Shown here one piece after another: positions 25,101 through 35,000 of a stretch of 64,000 nucleotides of DNA (positions within the stretch are counted from its first letter, which is position 1; each line of letters opens with the position of its first letter). Made by a program: the position numbers and the translations under genes. Source of the DNA: Chrysoperla carnea (taxonomy: Eukaryota; Arthropoda; Insecta; Neuroptera; Chrysopidae). The notes below the pieces were generated by a model that was not told the DNA's origin, searched no databases, and saw only the letters and a list, made by a program, of their open reading frames with translations. Location: assembly GCF_905475395.1 (NCBI RefSeq), contig NC_058340.1, forward strand, positions 61,048,181 to 61,112,180. Reading direction: 5' to 3'.

Positions 25101-28100
25101 CCAACTTTTCCATTATCGACACTTTTTATCGGCTTTATTCACTGTATATGTATTAAGTTAATACATGCCAATTTGCAAATACTTCATTTAAAAGTTAGTA
25201 TTCGCATTTGCATTCGCAAATGTTAAAAATAAACATTCGCATTCGTGAATAGACAAAATACTACAATCGTTCCAACAGTAATATAAAAGTTCATTCATAT
25301 TTGATTTTTAGCAGAGAAATAGTTGTTTTCAAAAAATGTTAAAAATTTTTAATTTTCCACTTTGTGGGCAGCTTATTTTTAGAACGAAATTATTCATTCA
25401 AAAACTTAATTGTAATAGTACACCCACAATAGATTTCGGTCGAATTAATCTGTTTTATAATTCTATTATCGAACTCAAACAAATCTCTTGAATCGAAATG
25501 TGCGTAGAAACGAGAATTTAAAATTAATTTATTCTAAAGGTACAAAATATTTATTTAAAAATGATTTATTTGATAATAAAACAAAGCATTTGCTGAGTGG
25601 GTGGTATGTTATTTTTTATGTTCATCCATTGAAAGTATTATACTTTTTCAAGTATAAGCTTTCGACAATACAATATCATAAAATATAGGCTGGACTTCCG
25701 AATTCGTGCAACTAAAATGTTCTATGAGCGAGATTTATATAAAGTTGGACAATTCTGAAAATTAAGAGGGGGTTACCCGACATGTGTCCGACTAATTAAG
25801 GATGTATGAGCACGGTAGTGGCGACACAAATTTAAAAATATATATTTTTTCAATTTTGATGGTGAATTATGTTATAACTTGACAATATAGGACGAAAAAT
25901 AAGAATAAAATTTTTCGATATCTGGAGTAATTTTCAAAATATTGAAAATTGTAAATTTAGTTTAATTATTTAGCTATCGATATAAATAAAAAAATTTTAT
26001 ATATCGAAAAATTTTATACTTATTTTACGTTAACATTCATGAAGTTATAACAAAATTCATATAATCAAAGTTGAAAATGTGATACAAATTATTTCAACCA
26101 CAAGTCTAAACTTGCCTTGGTGCTCGTTCTATTTTAAACATGAATTTAGTAAATTATTATCTTAGTAGTACGACCTGTATTAAATTTTTTACATTAGACT
26201 ATACACAACTGAATTAGAAACATAATAATGTGTATATGGCAGGAACACATTACCTACCTGCAACAAAAAATTGTCAAGCATGCAACGGATAAATACCATA
26301 TAGATGCCGAATATTTTTATTTGTGACTCTCGAACAAATTCGATACCTAATAATGATAAAAAGTATTAATTAAATTAATTTTTAATTGAATTAATTTTTA
26401 TTGTGACGACGGGAATCGAACCCGCTACTCTAGGCATACCTCGAACCCAATTTGTACGTTTTAACCAACTGAGCTACTAGGGATGAAATATTATTAGTAT
26501 TTAATTTAAAATCAAATTCTCAGACTTGTTTTTAAATATCCTTCTTCCTTCCAGAAGTGCTTTAGAAACAATTCACGACCAGATTCGATTTACTATACAA
26601 TCTCTTAGAGTCTTTCAAGGTCGAAATAAGGATAAGGCCAGCAGGGCCATGGCTCCAAGGTTCTCAACATATTACGAACGTCGATAACTTAAGAACGCTT
26701 GTCGAATTTCATACTTCTCATTGTCAAAATTGACTTTTGTTTAGTAACGCGGACAAAATCTAAACAATTTAACTTTTGTAATACCTACAATAAATATTGA
26801 GTATTAAATTTAGCGGTATTATAAACGAATTTTCAAGAACATTTCTTGATTTCTGTCTACGGTTTCAAAAAGTATTATTTTATACTTTAACATAAAAACC
26901 AGACAATATATTTTATCACACAAAAAAAAAACACATCCACCAATTATTATTCTAAAAACGGTGGAATACTACTATTGTTTAAATCGTATAAATTTTTATC
27001 GTAGCCTATTATCGCTTAATTTAATGTTTTGGTTATTCTCCCAATAAACCCTATATAATAGTTTAGTAAAAGATGTTGCAAAAATCAGCTAATAAAGGAA
27101 AATGAAAGAAACTGATCGCATTTTGCTAAAACCTCATGGAATGTGTTTCTTAAATGTCAAATATCATTAGTAAGGCATGAGTTAGTGGCTCAAATGTTTC
27201 TATTTGTTAATAAACAATAAATTTTTAATTCAATGAAATGATCAATGTTAAAGTTCATTTAAAAAATTGGTAAATAGGCAACTTTTATGGCGTAATTGTT
27301 AAGTGTTTGTCGACTAATCGAAAACTTATTATACATGCACAACGTATACGCAATTCAAGTTGCCTATTTAATAATTTTGCAAGTTAACTTGAACATTGAT
27401 CGTTTCATTGAATTAACAATTTATTGTTTGTTAACAAATAGAAAGATTTGCGCCACTAACTCATATTTTACTAATTATAACTGACATCTAAGAAACACAT
27501 TCAATGAGGTTTTAGCAAAATGCGAGCGGTTTCTTTCATTTTTCTATATTTGAAACATCTTTAATTGTACTATAACTATTGCATTAAAATCTAAAGAACA
27601 TTATATATTTTCCAGCCAATTTTTAAATAACAAATTTTTGTTTTCAGTTTCTGGCTGCTTTTGCAGTATCATTGGGTCCATTTGCTGCTGGTTTAGGTAA
27701 AGGATATAGTTCACCAGCAATTGCATCTTTACAAGATCATCAGGGGACATGGAGAAATTCTACAGTTCTAACAGTAACACCACAGCAAGCATCTTGGGTT
27801 GCAAGTTTAAGTCTACTTGGAGCACTTTTTGGTGCTTTATTAGGAGGATTCGCAATGCGCTTTGGGCGTCGACGTATTCTAATTGTTACATCAGTGCCAT
27901 TTTCTATGTCATGGATTGCAACAGTATTCGCTAATTGTGTTGAAATGATGTTTATCACAGCATTTTTAGGTGGATTTTGCTGTTCGATAATATTAACAGT
28001 TACGCAAGTAAGTTGAACAAAAAATGATATATACAGAATTTTTACGCGAAATACCTTTCGTCAAATAGGCTTAAATCCAACCAATTTTCGATTTACAAAT

Positions 28101-30342
28101 TTTTCGGGCTGAACACTAACTGCTTACTCGACAATATAGCCAAACGTTATTGACTATATAAGAGCCTAATTGGCCGAGCGGTCTAAGGCGATAGACTTTG
28201 AACGTTTGTCTACTTAGACTTAGGCTGTGGGCTCGAATTTATTGTTGCGGTAGAACTGATCACATTGTCGTCGCTTGGATAAGAACGAAGTAACCGACTC
28301 CACCCACATCATAAATGTAATTGTAAATATGGATGTAGCTAAATAAATAAAGATTAACAAATAATGATGTGGGTGACCCCTGTTACAGGCGTATATGCAC
28401 TATGTGTGTGACCGCAGTATGTGTGTGTACACAACTACTATAATCAATCTTCAAATGATCAGCTTTAGTAAATTCAACGATTTTTTTTTGGCATGACTCT
28501 CCCATCATTTTTTAAACTTTAATCTATTGACTTAAAAAAGTATACTTACCAGATTTTAGGTCTATTGACACTTTTCCAAAGTCATTTCTCGTAAGGATTC
28601 TGCAAAGTCTTTTCTTGTAAAAATATTTATTTTTGGATACAGTATGAATTGTCTTTATTTTAGGTTTATATCAGCGAAATAGCTGTGCGAGATATACGTG
28701 GCATTTTAAGTGCATTACAAAAAATTGTAGGGCATATGGGAATGTTACTATCGTTTAGTGTTGGAGCATGGCTCGATTGGAGGCAACTGGCTGCAATTGT
28801 GTGCCTAGCCCCATTATTACTTTGTTTTGGTGCTTTATATGTACCAGAAAGTCCAAGTTATCTGGCACTATGCGGTAGAGATGCTGAAGCTGCCCGTAGT
28901 TTGCAATGGTTACGTGGACCAACAGCTGATATTCGTCTTGAGCTCGCAACAATACGAACAAATGTGTTAGCTAGTCGTCAGGTAAATAATTTTTTAAGTT
29001 TGAATTTAATTTTTTTTATTAATCACTTCGAAAATTAATGATTAGGGAACGTTTTAGTATTACGCAATATTTATACCTATACTTGGGGAGGGATTAAAGT
29101 ATAAGCTACTTTTTAGTGCGAAAAAGAGCTGTAAGGCGTTAAAATTGAGGTTGAAACTGGTGTGCATGAAAATATACAACCAGCTTCAATAATTGTTTTT
29201 ATCTTTTTTTAACTTTCGGGGGGTTGAGTGGAAAGGTGAAGCGAGAAAGTGGGGTTGAACGTGCTGATATTTTCAAATATACCCAAATCTGATATCAAAT
29301 AAAAGGAAATGATGTGTACATTTAAAAAATGTAAGTTACATAAAAAATAGTTTAGACGTTTAAAAGTTGTGAACTCTTTTATCTGGGGTTAATCAAATTT
29401 CATAAAATTTACCCTAAAATTAGAGTTCCGTACCAAAATAATATGTCGATGAAATTGTGAACAAAAGGAGTAAGCTTCTTCGCCGTGTATTTAAGAGAGT
29501 AGAGTAATTACACAGATTTTAAGATGCGTTATGAAAGTTTATCGACTAACTTTATTTTAGACTTAGAATAAACAAAACCATAATATATTTTTTAGAACCA
29601 CATTCTACGACCTCCAGCTCCACGTGACATAATGAATCGACTTTGGAAGCCAGCATTAACAACATGTGGTCTTATGTTCTTTCAACGATTCTCGGGAGCG
29701 AATGCATTCAATTTTTATGCAGTCTCCATTTTTCGACAAACATTTGGTGGAATGAATCCTCATGGTGCTGCCGTAGCAGTTTGCTTCGTTCAACTATTAG
29801 CCTCATTATTATCAGGATTATTAATCGATACAGTCGGACGAATACCTTTACTTATTGCGAGCAGTGTTTTTATGTCACTTGCATTAGCTGGATTTGGATC
29901 ATGCGCATATTACGTATCACATCAACGATTAAAATTTACCTCAAATAATTTGGGAACTTTAGCTCTAACACCAGCGATGGGTGGTGAACACGATTGGATC
30001 CCGTTATTATGTGTTTTAATATTCACTATAGCTTTCTCGTTAGGTATTAGTCCAATATCATCGTTGCTTTCTAGTGAACTATTCCCACTTGAATATCGAG
30101 CGTTAGGAAGCTCAATGGCAATGTCATTTAGTTATGCATGTGCTTTTATTGGTGTGAAAACATTTGTAGATTTTCAAGAATGGCTCGGTTTACATGGTGC
30201 ATTTTGGTTATATGCTGCCATATCAATGGCCGGTTTAAGTTTTGTCATTTGTTTTGTACCAGAAACAAAAGGTAAAGATATGGATGAAATGAATCCAAAA
30301 TATGTACAATCATTAGCTATTGTGTCACCACCAAATCGATGA
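10132..30342 (+). CDS. Facilitated sugar transporter, Tret1/GLUT-like (MFS), 4 coding exons
   Basis: Predicted 495-residue integral membrane transporter of the MFS sugar-porter family. Coding exons are 10132-10194, 27648-28007, 28664-28981 and 29596-30342, all in phase 0 with GT-AG sites. Visible family motifs are GRRR after TM2 (residues 94-97), PESP after TM6 (202-205), a QxxSGxN-type TM7 motif (277-283), DTVGR in the TM8-9 loop (325-329) and PETKG at the C-terminus (469-473). The length fits the family. Exon 1 (21 codons from ATG 10132) is less certain: it has a CAG|GTAAGT donor in the right phase but lies 17.4 kb upstream. Odd points are Arg278 where glucose transporters have a second Gln, and SPISS (399-403) where they have GPIPW. 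Substrate is not predictable; trehalose or a hexose is a guess from family membership. AATAAA occurs at about 30561. Confidence 0.85.
12061..12455 (+). repeat. Repeat family A, 3'-truncated copy A5
   Basis: Starts with 'ACAAGTGAATTGTGAGTTAA' and 'GTTGAAATACCATGTATAGA', follows the family A order, and stops at the GGCGGACAACCGG block without the terminal hairpin. A 95-codon open frame at 12108 is repeat sequence. Confidence 0.7.
12500..12700. repeat. Fold-back (MITE-like) element
   Basis: Inverted arms of about 85 bp (12501-12585 and 12610-12700) share the blocks 'AAAACTCGACTGTGTTAATA', 'AATCTGAAAAGAAAGAAAC' and 'GTCGGGGCCCATTA', with several mismatches. A fragment of the same type, GGACCCATTACTGGGA, occurs near 41817-41832. 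Confidence 0.7.
13715..13890 (+). repeat. Dispersed repeat family E, copy 2
   Basis: Shares the order 'GGCACCGTAGCGCCTAC', 'GATGAACCAATTTTGAT', 'TTTGAAAAG' and 'AGGGTTCCGTACC' with the copy at 1120. A second partial unit ('TTTCAAGTGTGAATTTAGTG') follows at about 13940-13990. Confidence 0.6.
15233..15303 (-). repeat. tRNA-like SINE head or tRNA pseudogene
   Basis: On the minus strand a box A-like 'TAGCCTAATTGGTAGG' and a box B-like 'AGTTCGAGTCCTGG' are separated by about 30 bases. No 7-bp acceptor stem pairs around it, so I call it SINE-derived and not a functional tRNA. Confidence 0.45.
15560..15730 (+). pseudogene. Decayed hAT-family (ZMYM1-like) transposase fragment
   Basis: Two frames here read like the region of hAT transposases before the dimerisation domain: 'LQTENLDLGEAI', then after a frame change 'LADMAKHILIERKEDLGEDF' and 'RKIFKTMNDICNE', an in-frame stop, then 'DIELRNPRF'. 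The order (LDL-A motif, lysine/glutamate-rich helix, then an I/V-x-x-PR motif) matches domesticated and mobile hAT proteins of the ZMYM1/DUF4371 group. The coding potential is broken by at least one frameshift and one stop. Further decayed sequence may extend to about 16185. Recognition is by eye only. Confidence 0.5.
16340..16495 (+). repeat. Dispersed repeat family E, copy 3
   Basis: Contains 'AAGGGGTGTTATAAGTTTGA', an ACCGATTGTGATTTTT block, 'TTTGAAAGGTAATTTAATGG' and 'GTTTAGGGTTCTAAACC', in the same order as the copy at 1120. The central 'ACCGTAGCGCCTA' block is deleted. Confidence 0.6.
16579..17075 (+). repeat. Dispersed repeat of the 'CTAGCGACCCGCCCCGGCTT' type
   Basis: Opens with a GC-rich block, repeats a similar 'TCTGGCTTCGCACGGGT' block near 16676, and ends with GGGACATA tandem units (17021-17042) followed by 'GCGACTTTGTTTTATACTAT'. 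Sequences of this type are common in insect genomes, probably as non-LTR or SINE tails. No open frame is present and the class is not proven. Confidence 0.6.
18631..19153 (+). mobile_element. Repeat family B, full-length copy B1 (TIR element)
   Basis: The left end is AATAGGGTATTCCACTA and the right end AATACCCTATT, giving an 11-bp terminal inverted repeat AATAGGGTATT. The length is 523 bp. It contains 'GTTTTAGGTCACGTGATATA' and no transposase. Other copies are at 22082-22411 (-), 44365-44714 (+) and 46260-46627 (-). No convincing target-site duplication was seen. The 76-codon open frame near 18566 is mostly this repeat. Confidence 0.75.
19196..19400 (-). repeat. Dispersed repeat family E, inverted copy
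   Basis: On the minus strand it reads GTGGCATCGTAGCTCCTAAA, then 'GACCGATTTGGATTTT', a long middle block and 'GAATACGAAACCC', matching family E order with divergence. Confidence 0.5.
19809..20095 (+). mobile_element. tRNA-derived SINE, copy S1
   Basis: A tRNA-like head with box A-like 'AGTGGCTCATTTGGTTTAGG' and box B-like 'GGGCTCGACTCCCGCC' is followed by a non-tRNA body and a tail ending 'CAATATAACCTAACC'. A second copy (S2) lies 63 bp downstream in the same orientation and is alignable throughout. A spacer of about 30 bases between the boxes plus the long body excludes a normal tRNA gene. Confidence 0.75.
20159..20455 (+). mobile_element. tRNA-derived SINE, copy S2
   Basis: Box A 'TAGCTCAGTTGGTTGAGG' and box B 'GGGTTTGATTCTCGCC' are better preserved than in S1. 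The body block 'GTGATGGGCTGGTGTTGTGC' and the tail 'GGACAGCCAATATAACCTAA' match S1. The S2 body has an ATCA-type duplication near 20354-20366. Confidence 0.8.
21798..21944 (+). CDS. Small ORF with a signal-peptide-like N-terminus (uncertain)
   Basis: A 48-codon ATG frame begins MKTLIFSLFIGISIC, a short charged N-terminus followed by a hydrophobic core that fits a secretion signal, then a 30-residue hydrophilic tail ending in Cys. It lies inside the sugar transporter intron. There is no recognisable mature peptide, and 'GGGTGATTGGTCAC' inside it looks like transposon-end sequence. Chance is a serious alternative. Confidence 0.15.
   Translation: MKTLIFSLFIGISICNVVPGDWSLYLRYLIEIKTLNSAYYKLTNSAEC
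22082..22411 (-). mobile_element. Repeat family B, internally deleted copy B2
   Basis: Begins AATAGGGTATTATCGTTAGT, the reverse of the B1 right end, and ends with the B1 left-end block as 'AAAAATAGTGGAATAGCTTA', a degraded TIR. Relative to B1 it lacks the segment containing CACGTGATATA and part of the left third. Confidence 0.7.
22430..22560 (+). repeat. Dispersed repeat fragment
   Basis: The block 'GATGATGACTACTTGGTAGT' followed by 'CGAAATACGTATT' resembles a short repeat that I recognise as common at transposon ends in insects. There is only one copy in this window, so the call is tentative. Confidence 0.3.
23095..23500 (+). repeat. Repeat family A, 3'-truncated copy A6
   Basis: Opens 'AAACAAACAATTGACTGAGT', follows the family A order through 'CTATCTCTAACGG' and 'CGTTTTTGAGTTATCGTGAT', and stops at the first GACAGAC, where other copies have the GGAC microsatellite. 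Confidence 0.7.
23530..23747. other. Unclassified low-homology segment
   Basis: Contains 'CCTAGGGCAGCATCAAGTCT' followed by AAATCCGCCACTG, repeat-like in style but seen only once here. A 67-codon frame spans it and is not supported as a gene. Confidence 0.25.
24186..24570 (+). repeat. Dispersed repeat bounded by ACCGACTTCAA motifs
   Basis: 'AACCGACTTCAAACC' at about 24190 and 'AAACCGACTTCAAAAG' at about 24550 bracket a block with 'GGTTCTCAATTCGACAGTAT' and 'GGGTGAACCGATTTTGATAA'. This sequence style is widespread in insect genomes. The 83-codon frame inside has no domain. Confidence 0.5.
24614..24747. repeat. Short fold-back element with 50-bp arms
   Basis: Arms 24614-24663 and 24698-24747 are inverted copies with about one mismatch, carrying 'TTTTTGGAGTCGGTGTCAGC'. 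The loop is 34 bp. No coding content. Confidence 0.85.
25797..26130 (-). repeat. Repeat family D, copy D2
   Basis: On the minus strand it opens AGAACGAGCACCAAGGCAAG and ends 'ACTACCGTGCTCATACATC', matching D1 blocks including 'TTTTGAAAATTACTCCAG' and 'TCAAGTTATAACATAATTCA'. It carries an extra inner segment with a palindromic TATCGATA core relative to D1. Confidence 0.6.
26380..26484 (-). mobile_element. Truncated tRNA-derived SINE head, copy S3
   Basis: On the minus strand: box A 'TAGCTCAGTTGGTTAAAACG', box B 'GGGTTCGATTCCCGTC', then the start of the S1/S2 body as 'ACAATAAAAATTAATTCAAT'. The body is then lost. Same family as S1/S2. Confidence 0.7.
27065..27571. mobile_element. MITE-like element with about 220-bp inverted repeats
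   Basis: The left arm (about 27065-27290) and right arm (about 27352-27571) are inverted copies sharing 'AATGAAAGAAACTGATCGCA', 'TTTGCTAAAACCTCAT' and 'AATTCAATGAAATGATCAAT'. No transposase is present. It sits 76 bp upstream of sugar transporter exon 2. The 62-codon frame inside is repeat sequence. Confidence 0.8.
28162..28367 (+). mobile_element. tRNA-Leu-like SINE or pseudogene, copy S4
   Basis: The block 'TGGCCGAGCGGTCTAAGGCG' is an excellent tRNA-Leu/Ser-type box A, and GGGCTCGAATTTATTG is a degraded box B. A body with inverted CCCACATCAT/ATGATGTGGG ends follows. It lies in the intron between transporter exons 2 and 3. The acceptor stem is not paired, so it is not a functional tRNA. Confidence 0.6.
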
Positions 30343-31979
30343 TTACCAAAAATATTTTTAATTTTTAAAATGTATTTTACGAAATATCACGATTTTTTTT
30401 ATAAATTAATTTTTTTGTATATTTTTTCTATTTAAAAAAAAATGTTTGCCTAAAAGTTCTATTTTTAAAACGCAAAAAAATCAAACTTCGCAGTTTTTTC
30501 TGAAAGTTTCGATGACGAAAAATATGAAGATAAAAACCAAAAAAAATCATAAATATTTTCAATAAATTTTGAATCAAATAGTACAAGAAATAGAGCTTAA
30601 CATGATGACAATAATAAATGTGCTGAAAGTTTTTAAGATATGTTTAAACGTCACAATTATTAAAGAAATTGATTGGATAAATATCGATGATATGTTTATT
30701 GAGACTTTTTAATTGTGGTACTTGAATTTTTTTGATAGAAACATTAAAATGCTTAAAAATTTAAGGAAAACAAACATTTTGTTTTTCCTTAAATATAAAT
30801 ATTTGTATAAATAATAACGATTTTAATATAACTCCTATAATAATTTTGATAATATCTTTTTAAGCACCCCACGCTTTTTTTTTACAAAAAATACATTTTT
30901 TTTCTTATTTACACTATTCTTTCATATAATTTTCTATAAAACCGTGTTTTTTATTTTTTTTAAACTATTATTTATTTTACATTTTTTAGTTGGATTTTCT
31001 ATACAAGCGAGTTTTTTAGTTTTATCATTTTTACTTATCCGAGAAATTTGGGCGCCTGCTGACTCCCTTGGATGAGATAGCCGGTTCTCAGGTACCCTTT
31101 CCGAAAATTTTATCTTATTTAAAGTCGATAACTTAACCGAGAAAAAGCTGATTGGCGCGGTGACCACGGCGCAAAGACACTACCGGATTTCAGATACTAA
31201 AAATCACTTATCCTGAAAATCCTCGTAAGGATAAGGGGACCAACTGTTTAGAATATTGAATTGTTCTCGGTCCTTGATAAGTTTGCCAAATTTCGAGTTA
31301 TTCCGACGTTTTGAAGGGGTTCAAAATCATGTTCGAAGTTTCCGTAACATACTAACATACTAACATACGTATGATAAGCTAATAAAAGCATATTAAAAAA
31401 CCAAATCTGGCAAGTACCATATTATTTTCAAAAAACAATATGTCTCTCTAAAAACATTTATTAAAATTTATCCCAAGGACGAATAAATAAAAATGAAGCA
31501 TGAATATGAACGGAACAATTTAAGCTTATTAAAATTTTAATAAAATAGACAATAAAATTGCTCAAGATAATATCAAGATTCATTTAGAAAATTCGATTTT
31601 TCAAACTTAAATTTTTTTAGCATACAAAATTTAATTTAGCATACATTAGTCTCAATTGGAAAAATAGTTTATAAATTTACCTTGAAAAACTGCCAATTGA
31701 GTATGAAATCTCTTAAATCATCAAATGTGATTTAATAGTTAGGTATTTTTCATTCATCTCTAAAAAACACAAATACAATAATCAAAAAGCTCATGTCATA
31801 AGCCAAAATCGATCAATGGACAAATGGATAAAATATAATCTGCATGAAATACAAACGCATGCAACCGAAAAATCGATAAGAGTTCTATAAAATCTTTATT
31901 GACGTGCACGCGCTAGTACATCTCACCAATCCACAACTTCAAAATATAAAGTTATCCACTAAAAGACTTATTAAATAAA
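30343..31979. other. 3' flank of the sugar transporter and gene-free sequence
   Basis: An AATAAA at about 30561 could be the transcript end signal. Around 31000-31395 lies a GC-richer block ending in (ACTAACAT)n and 'GATAAGCTAATAAAAGC', a style typical of non-LTR or SINE tails. No gene is visible; the 77-codon minus-strand frame at 30934 lies within that block. Confidence 0.45.
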
Positions 31980-31981
31980 AA

Positions 31982-32083
31982 AAACAAGTGAAAACAATCA
32001 ATTGACTGAGTTAATTGTTGAATACCATGAATAGATAGAGTTGATTATGCAATCATTTGTTTTTTTACGTCATGCAAGTAAAG
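31982..32083 (+). repeat. Repeat family A, 5'-end fragment A7
   Basis: Only the first 100 bp of family A: 'ACAAGTGAAAACAATCAATT' then 'GAATACCATGAATAGATAGA'. The sequence then departs from the family at 'TTTTTTTACGTCATGCAAG'. Confidence 0.6.
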
Positions 32084-35000
32084 AAAGATAGGCACTCTTA
32101 CACACAAAGTAATAAGAGTATGTTTCCTCCCACTTCCTCAGAAAACAGATACTTATATACAATAGGATAAACCTATATACATAGAATAAATAGCTTTTTT
32201 GGTTATGAGGTTATTTGATAAAATTACAATTTATAGTAAAGTTTTTATAGCAAATAGAGCGAAATTCTCAAACGCTGCTTGCAGGGGTGAGCGAACTGGT
32301 AGAAATAGTCACTTAAGAAGAATGTGTGGTATGCTATGCGTGGGTGCGTGCGAAAATAGATCAATCTAATTGAAGAGTCATTTAAGTAAATCCCTATATA
32401 AGTCAAAGCACCATGTAGAAAACACTTAAATAAATTAAATAATCTTTATTGAGTTGAAGAAAAATTAAAAATGTTCCTGACAAGGGTTCTACGACCGCGC
32501 TATTTTTTAATTGATTATGACTCTAATCGATATTTCGTTTGTGTGACGCTGTATATTCAAAAATTATTGTGTAATAGAGACAATTTTCAGACAATTATAT
32601 AATTTATAGAATTATAAAATAATGATATTAAAAAAAAAATGGCAAATGTATTTAATAAACTATAAAATTATGCGTTCACTTTCAGAATTTACTAAATCAT
32701 GTTTCTAATTATAAATTCTCAAAAATTGTTTTTTCAAATTAAAATAATGCTCAAAAATTGAAAAATAATTATAGATTCCAACGTACTATAAATAATAAGA
32801 GTAATTTACCAGTTAACTAAAAATATTTGGAACTATATTTTTCCTGTTGCTAAAATAAATACAATAAGACTACATAAACAATAAAAAGCTTGTAAATAAA
32901 TTTAATTATAGATCGGACGATTTTAATCGGAAAAAATGGAATGGTAGAATACAGTTTACCCTTATGAATATTTAAAATAGGAATCTTAGTTCTTAATGCA
33001 AAATTGCATACAATCGTAAGTGTTTTACACATTGCAAGGGAGCTAAAAGAAGCAATCTCGGAAACGGCTCCAACGATTTTCATGAAATTTAGTTTACAGG
33101 GACTTTTTAGGGCGAAAAATCGATCTACCTTGATTTTATTTTTAGAAAACGTCGTTTTATATATGTTTTTACAGGAAAAAATGAAAAATATGACTCTTCC
33201 TGACTTCTATTGGCGAGTAGTAATACTTGATTTTTAATGGGAGCATCTAACTACGTTAACGTTGCTAAGCAACACACGATTTACCAAAAAAAAATACCAA
33301 CCAAACTCCATCATCCAGGGACAAAGCATTTTTGTTTGAAATATGAGCTATTTTTAAACCCCCTGCATTATGTAAAACCTACGATCGTATAAAATGTTAG
33401 ATTCCGTAAAACTTATTCGTATTCTGTCATTCCCTTTTCTTCTGTTTAAATCGCCATATTAGAACTATACGACAATAAATAATCACAGATTTCAATACTC
33501 ATGTGCAATGCCAGAGTAAGGAAATCAGTGCAATAAATAAATTAATTTCAATCCACATTATAATGAGTAGCATTGTGATCCATTGGTGTTATAATCTTCC
33601 AAAATATGTGCCTTTATATAAAAATATTAAAAAGAGTATTTAAAAAAAAAAAAAATTATAAGAAAATGAAAATTTTATGTTTAAATTGTTAATAAACAAA
33701 ATTCATAAATTATTGAATCTATAAATAAAATTATATTTATTTATTTAAATTTAAAAAAAATGAATATTTTATTGTTACAATTTACAGATTTATTATATTT
33801 TCAAAAAAATTGTATGATGACTAAAGAAAATACTGTATTTTAAAGAATGTATAAAAAAAATTTATGAAAAATGATTAATTTTTTCTAAAAATATTTTTTC
33901 TATTTATATTTATAATATATAGAACGAAAATTTTTTATTATTTTCAAAGAGGGTATTCTTTTATTTGAAAGTAAAAAGGTTAGCAAAAATTCGCTAAGCA
34001 AAAACGCGCTATAATAACAATGAAACCATCTTCAAAATTATTACATTTATAAGAAAGACAAACTAAAGTATAATTCAATATTTTCAGTTACCCATCTTTT
34101 TTACTTCAGTTGAATTTCCTGATACCTACATAGTGTGTTTCAAAATTGCGTGGCATTATTTTAAATACACCCTTCTTGGTAGTCGGGTAATTAGTAATAA
34201 ACACTTCTTGAGTAAGTTATCAGTTTAACAAGTACTTCGTGTAAGTGACTTTGGGTGTTCAATATTTTATAATCATGGAAGAAATAGTGCGGCCCAGGCA
34301 CATTTATTCATATTGAGCAAGGGAAATTACGACTAGAACTTCGTACATGCCAAAAAGCCTTGTAGTTTAAACCGACATGTTATAAATTCTATTCCATGCA
34401 TAGTAGTCTAGTCGATAAGTTCAAATAGGTGAAATATAGAAATACTCGTAAAAATACGTGTGATAGCTCGCTGGATTCGGAATGATGTCTAAAATGTACC
34501 GGGAGCGTTAAAAAACACTATTTATTTTACATTTTTTTATTTTATTTTATTGTATATTTTCAAAAACCATTTCAAATTTACTTCGAAAACAATGTAGAAT
34601 GTCATGGCGTCTTGAATGACATCACTACGTACCAAACAATCATTTTTGTACATTCTTAGTGGACAAAAGTCTATTACTTCAAACAATCTTTCACCTTTTA
34701 AAAAAAGAATACCCTCTTAAAAATATTATCTTATAGTTGCAATTCAGCAAAACTTGGACAATATTAAAATTATTTTTTAATAATTTCTATAATTCTACTA
34801 AAAATTAATTTTTCAATAATTTATATAGTTCCTTTAGTTAGTCCGTAGGTCAGCAATCATTAGTCGTTTATTAATCAGAGTAACTTAATGAAATTCTTCA
34901 ATTGAAAGTTTTTTAAATTGTATTAAAAGCTAAGGAATAAAGGTAATCGATTTTAACGTTTTATAATATTAATTTATGAAATAAAGAATAGTTATGATAA

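Larger units (their letters stand above)
10195..27647 (+). other. 17.4-kb first intron of the sugar transporter (inferred)
   Basis: Begins with GTAAGT and ends with TTTTCAG before the codons for FLAAFAVSLG. Apart from the repeats listed separately it shows no gene. Gene-free sub-stretches are 10200-12060, 12702-13714, 13891-15230, 17076-18630, 20456-21797, 22412-23094, 23748-24185 and 24748-25796. Its existence depends on exon 1 being correct. Confidence 0.6.

Noticed and set aside
28162-28250. tRNA-Leu gene
   Set aside because: Box A is excellent but box B is degraded and the acceptor stem does not pair; the following body indicates a SINE.
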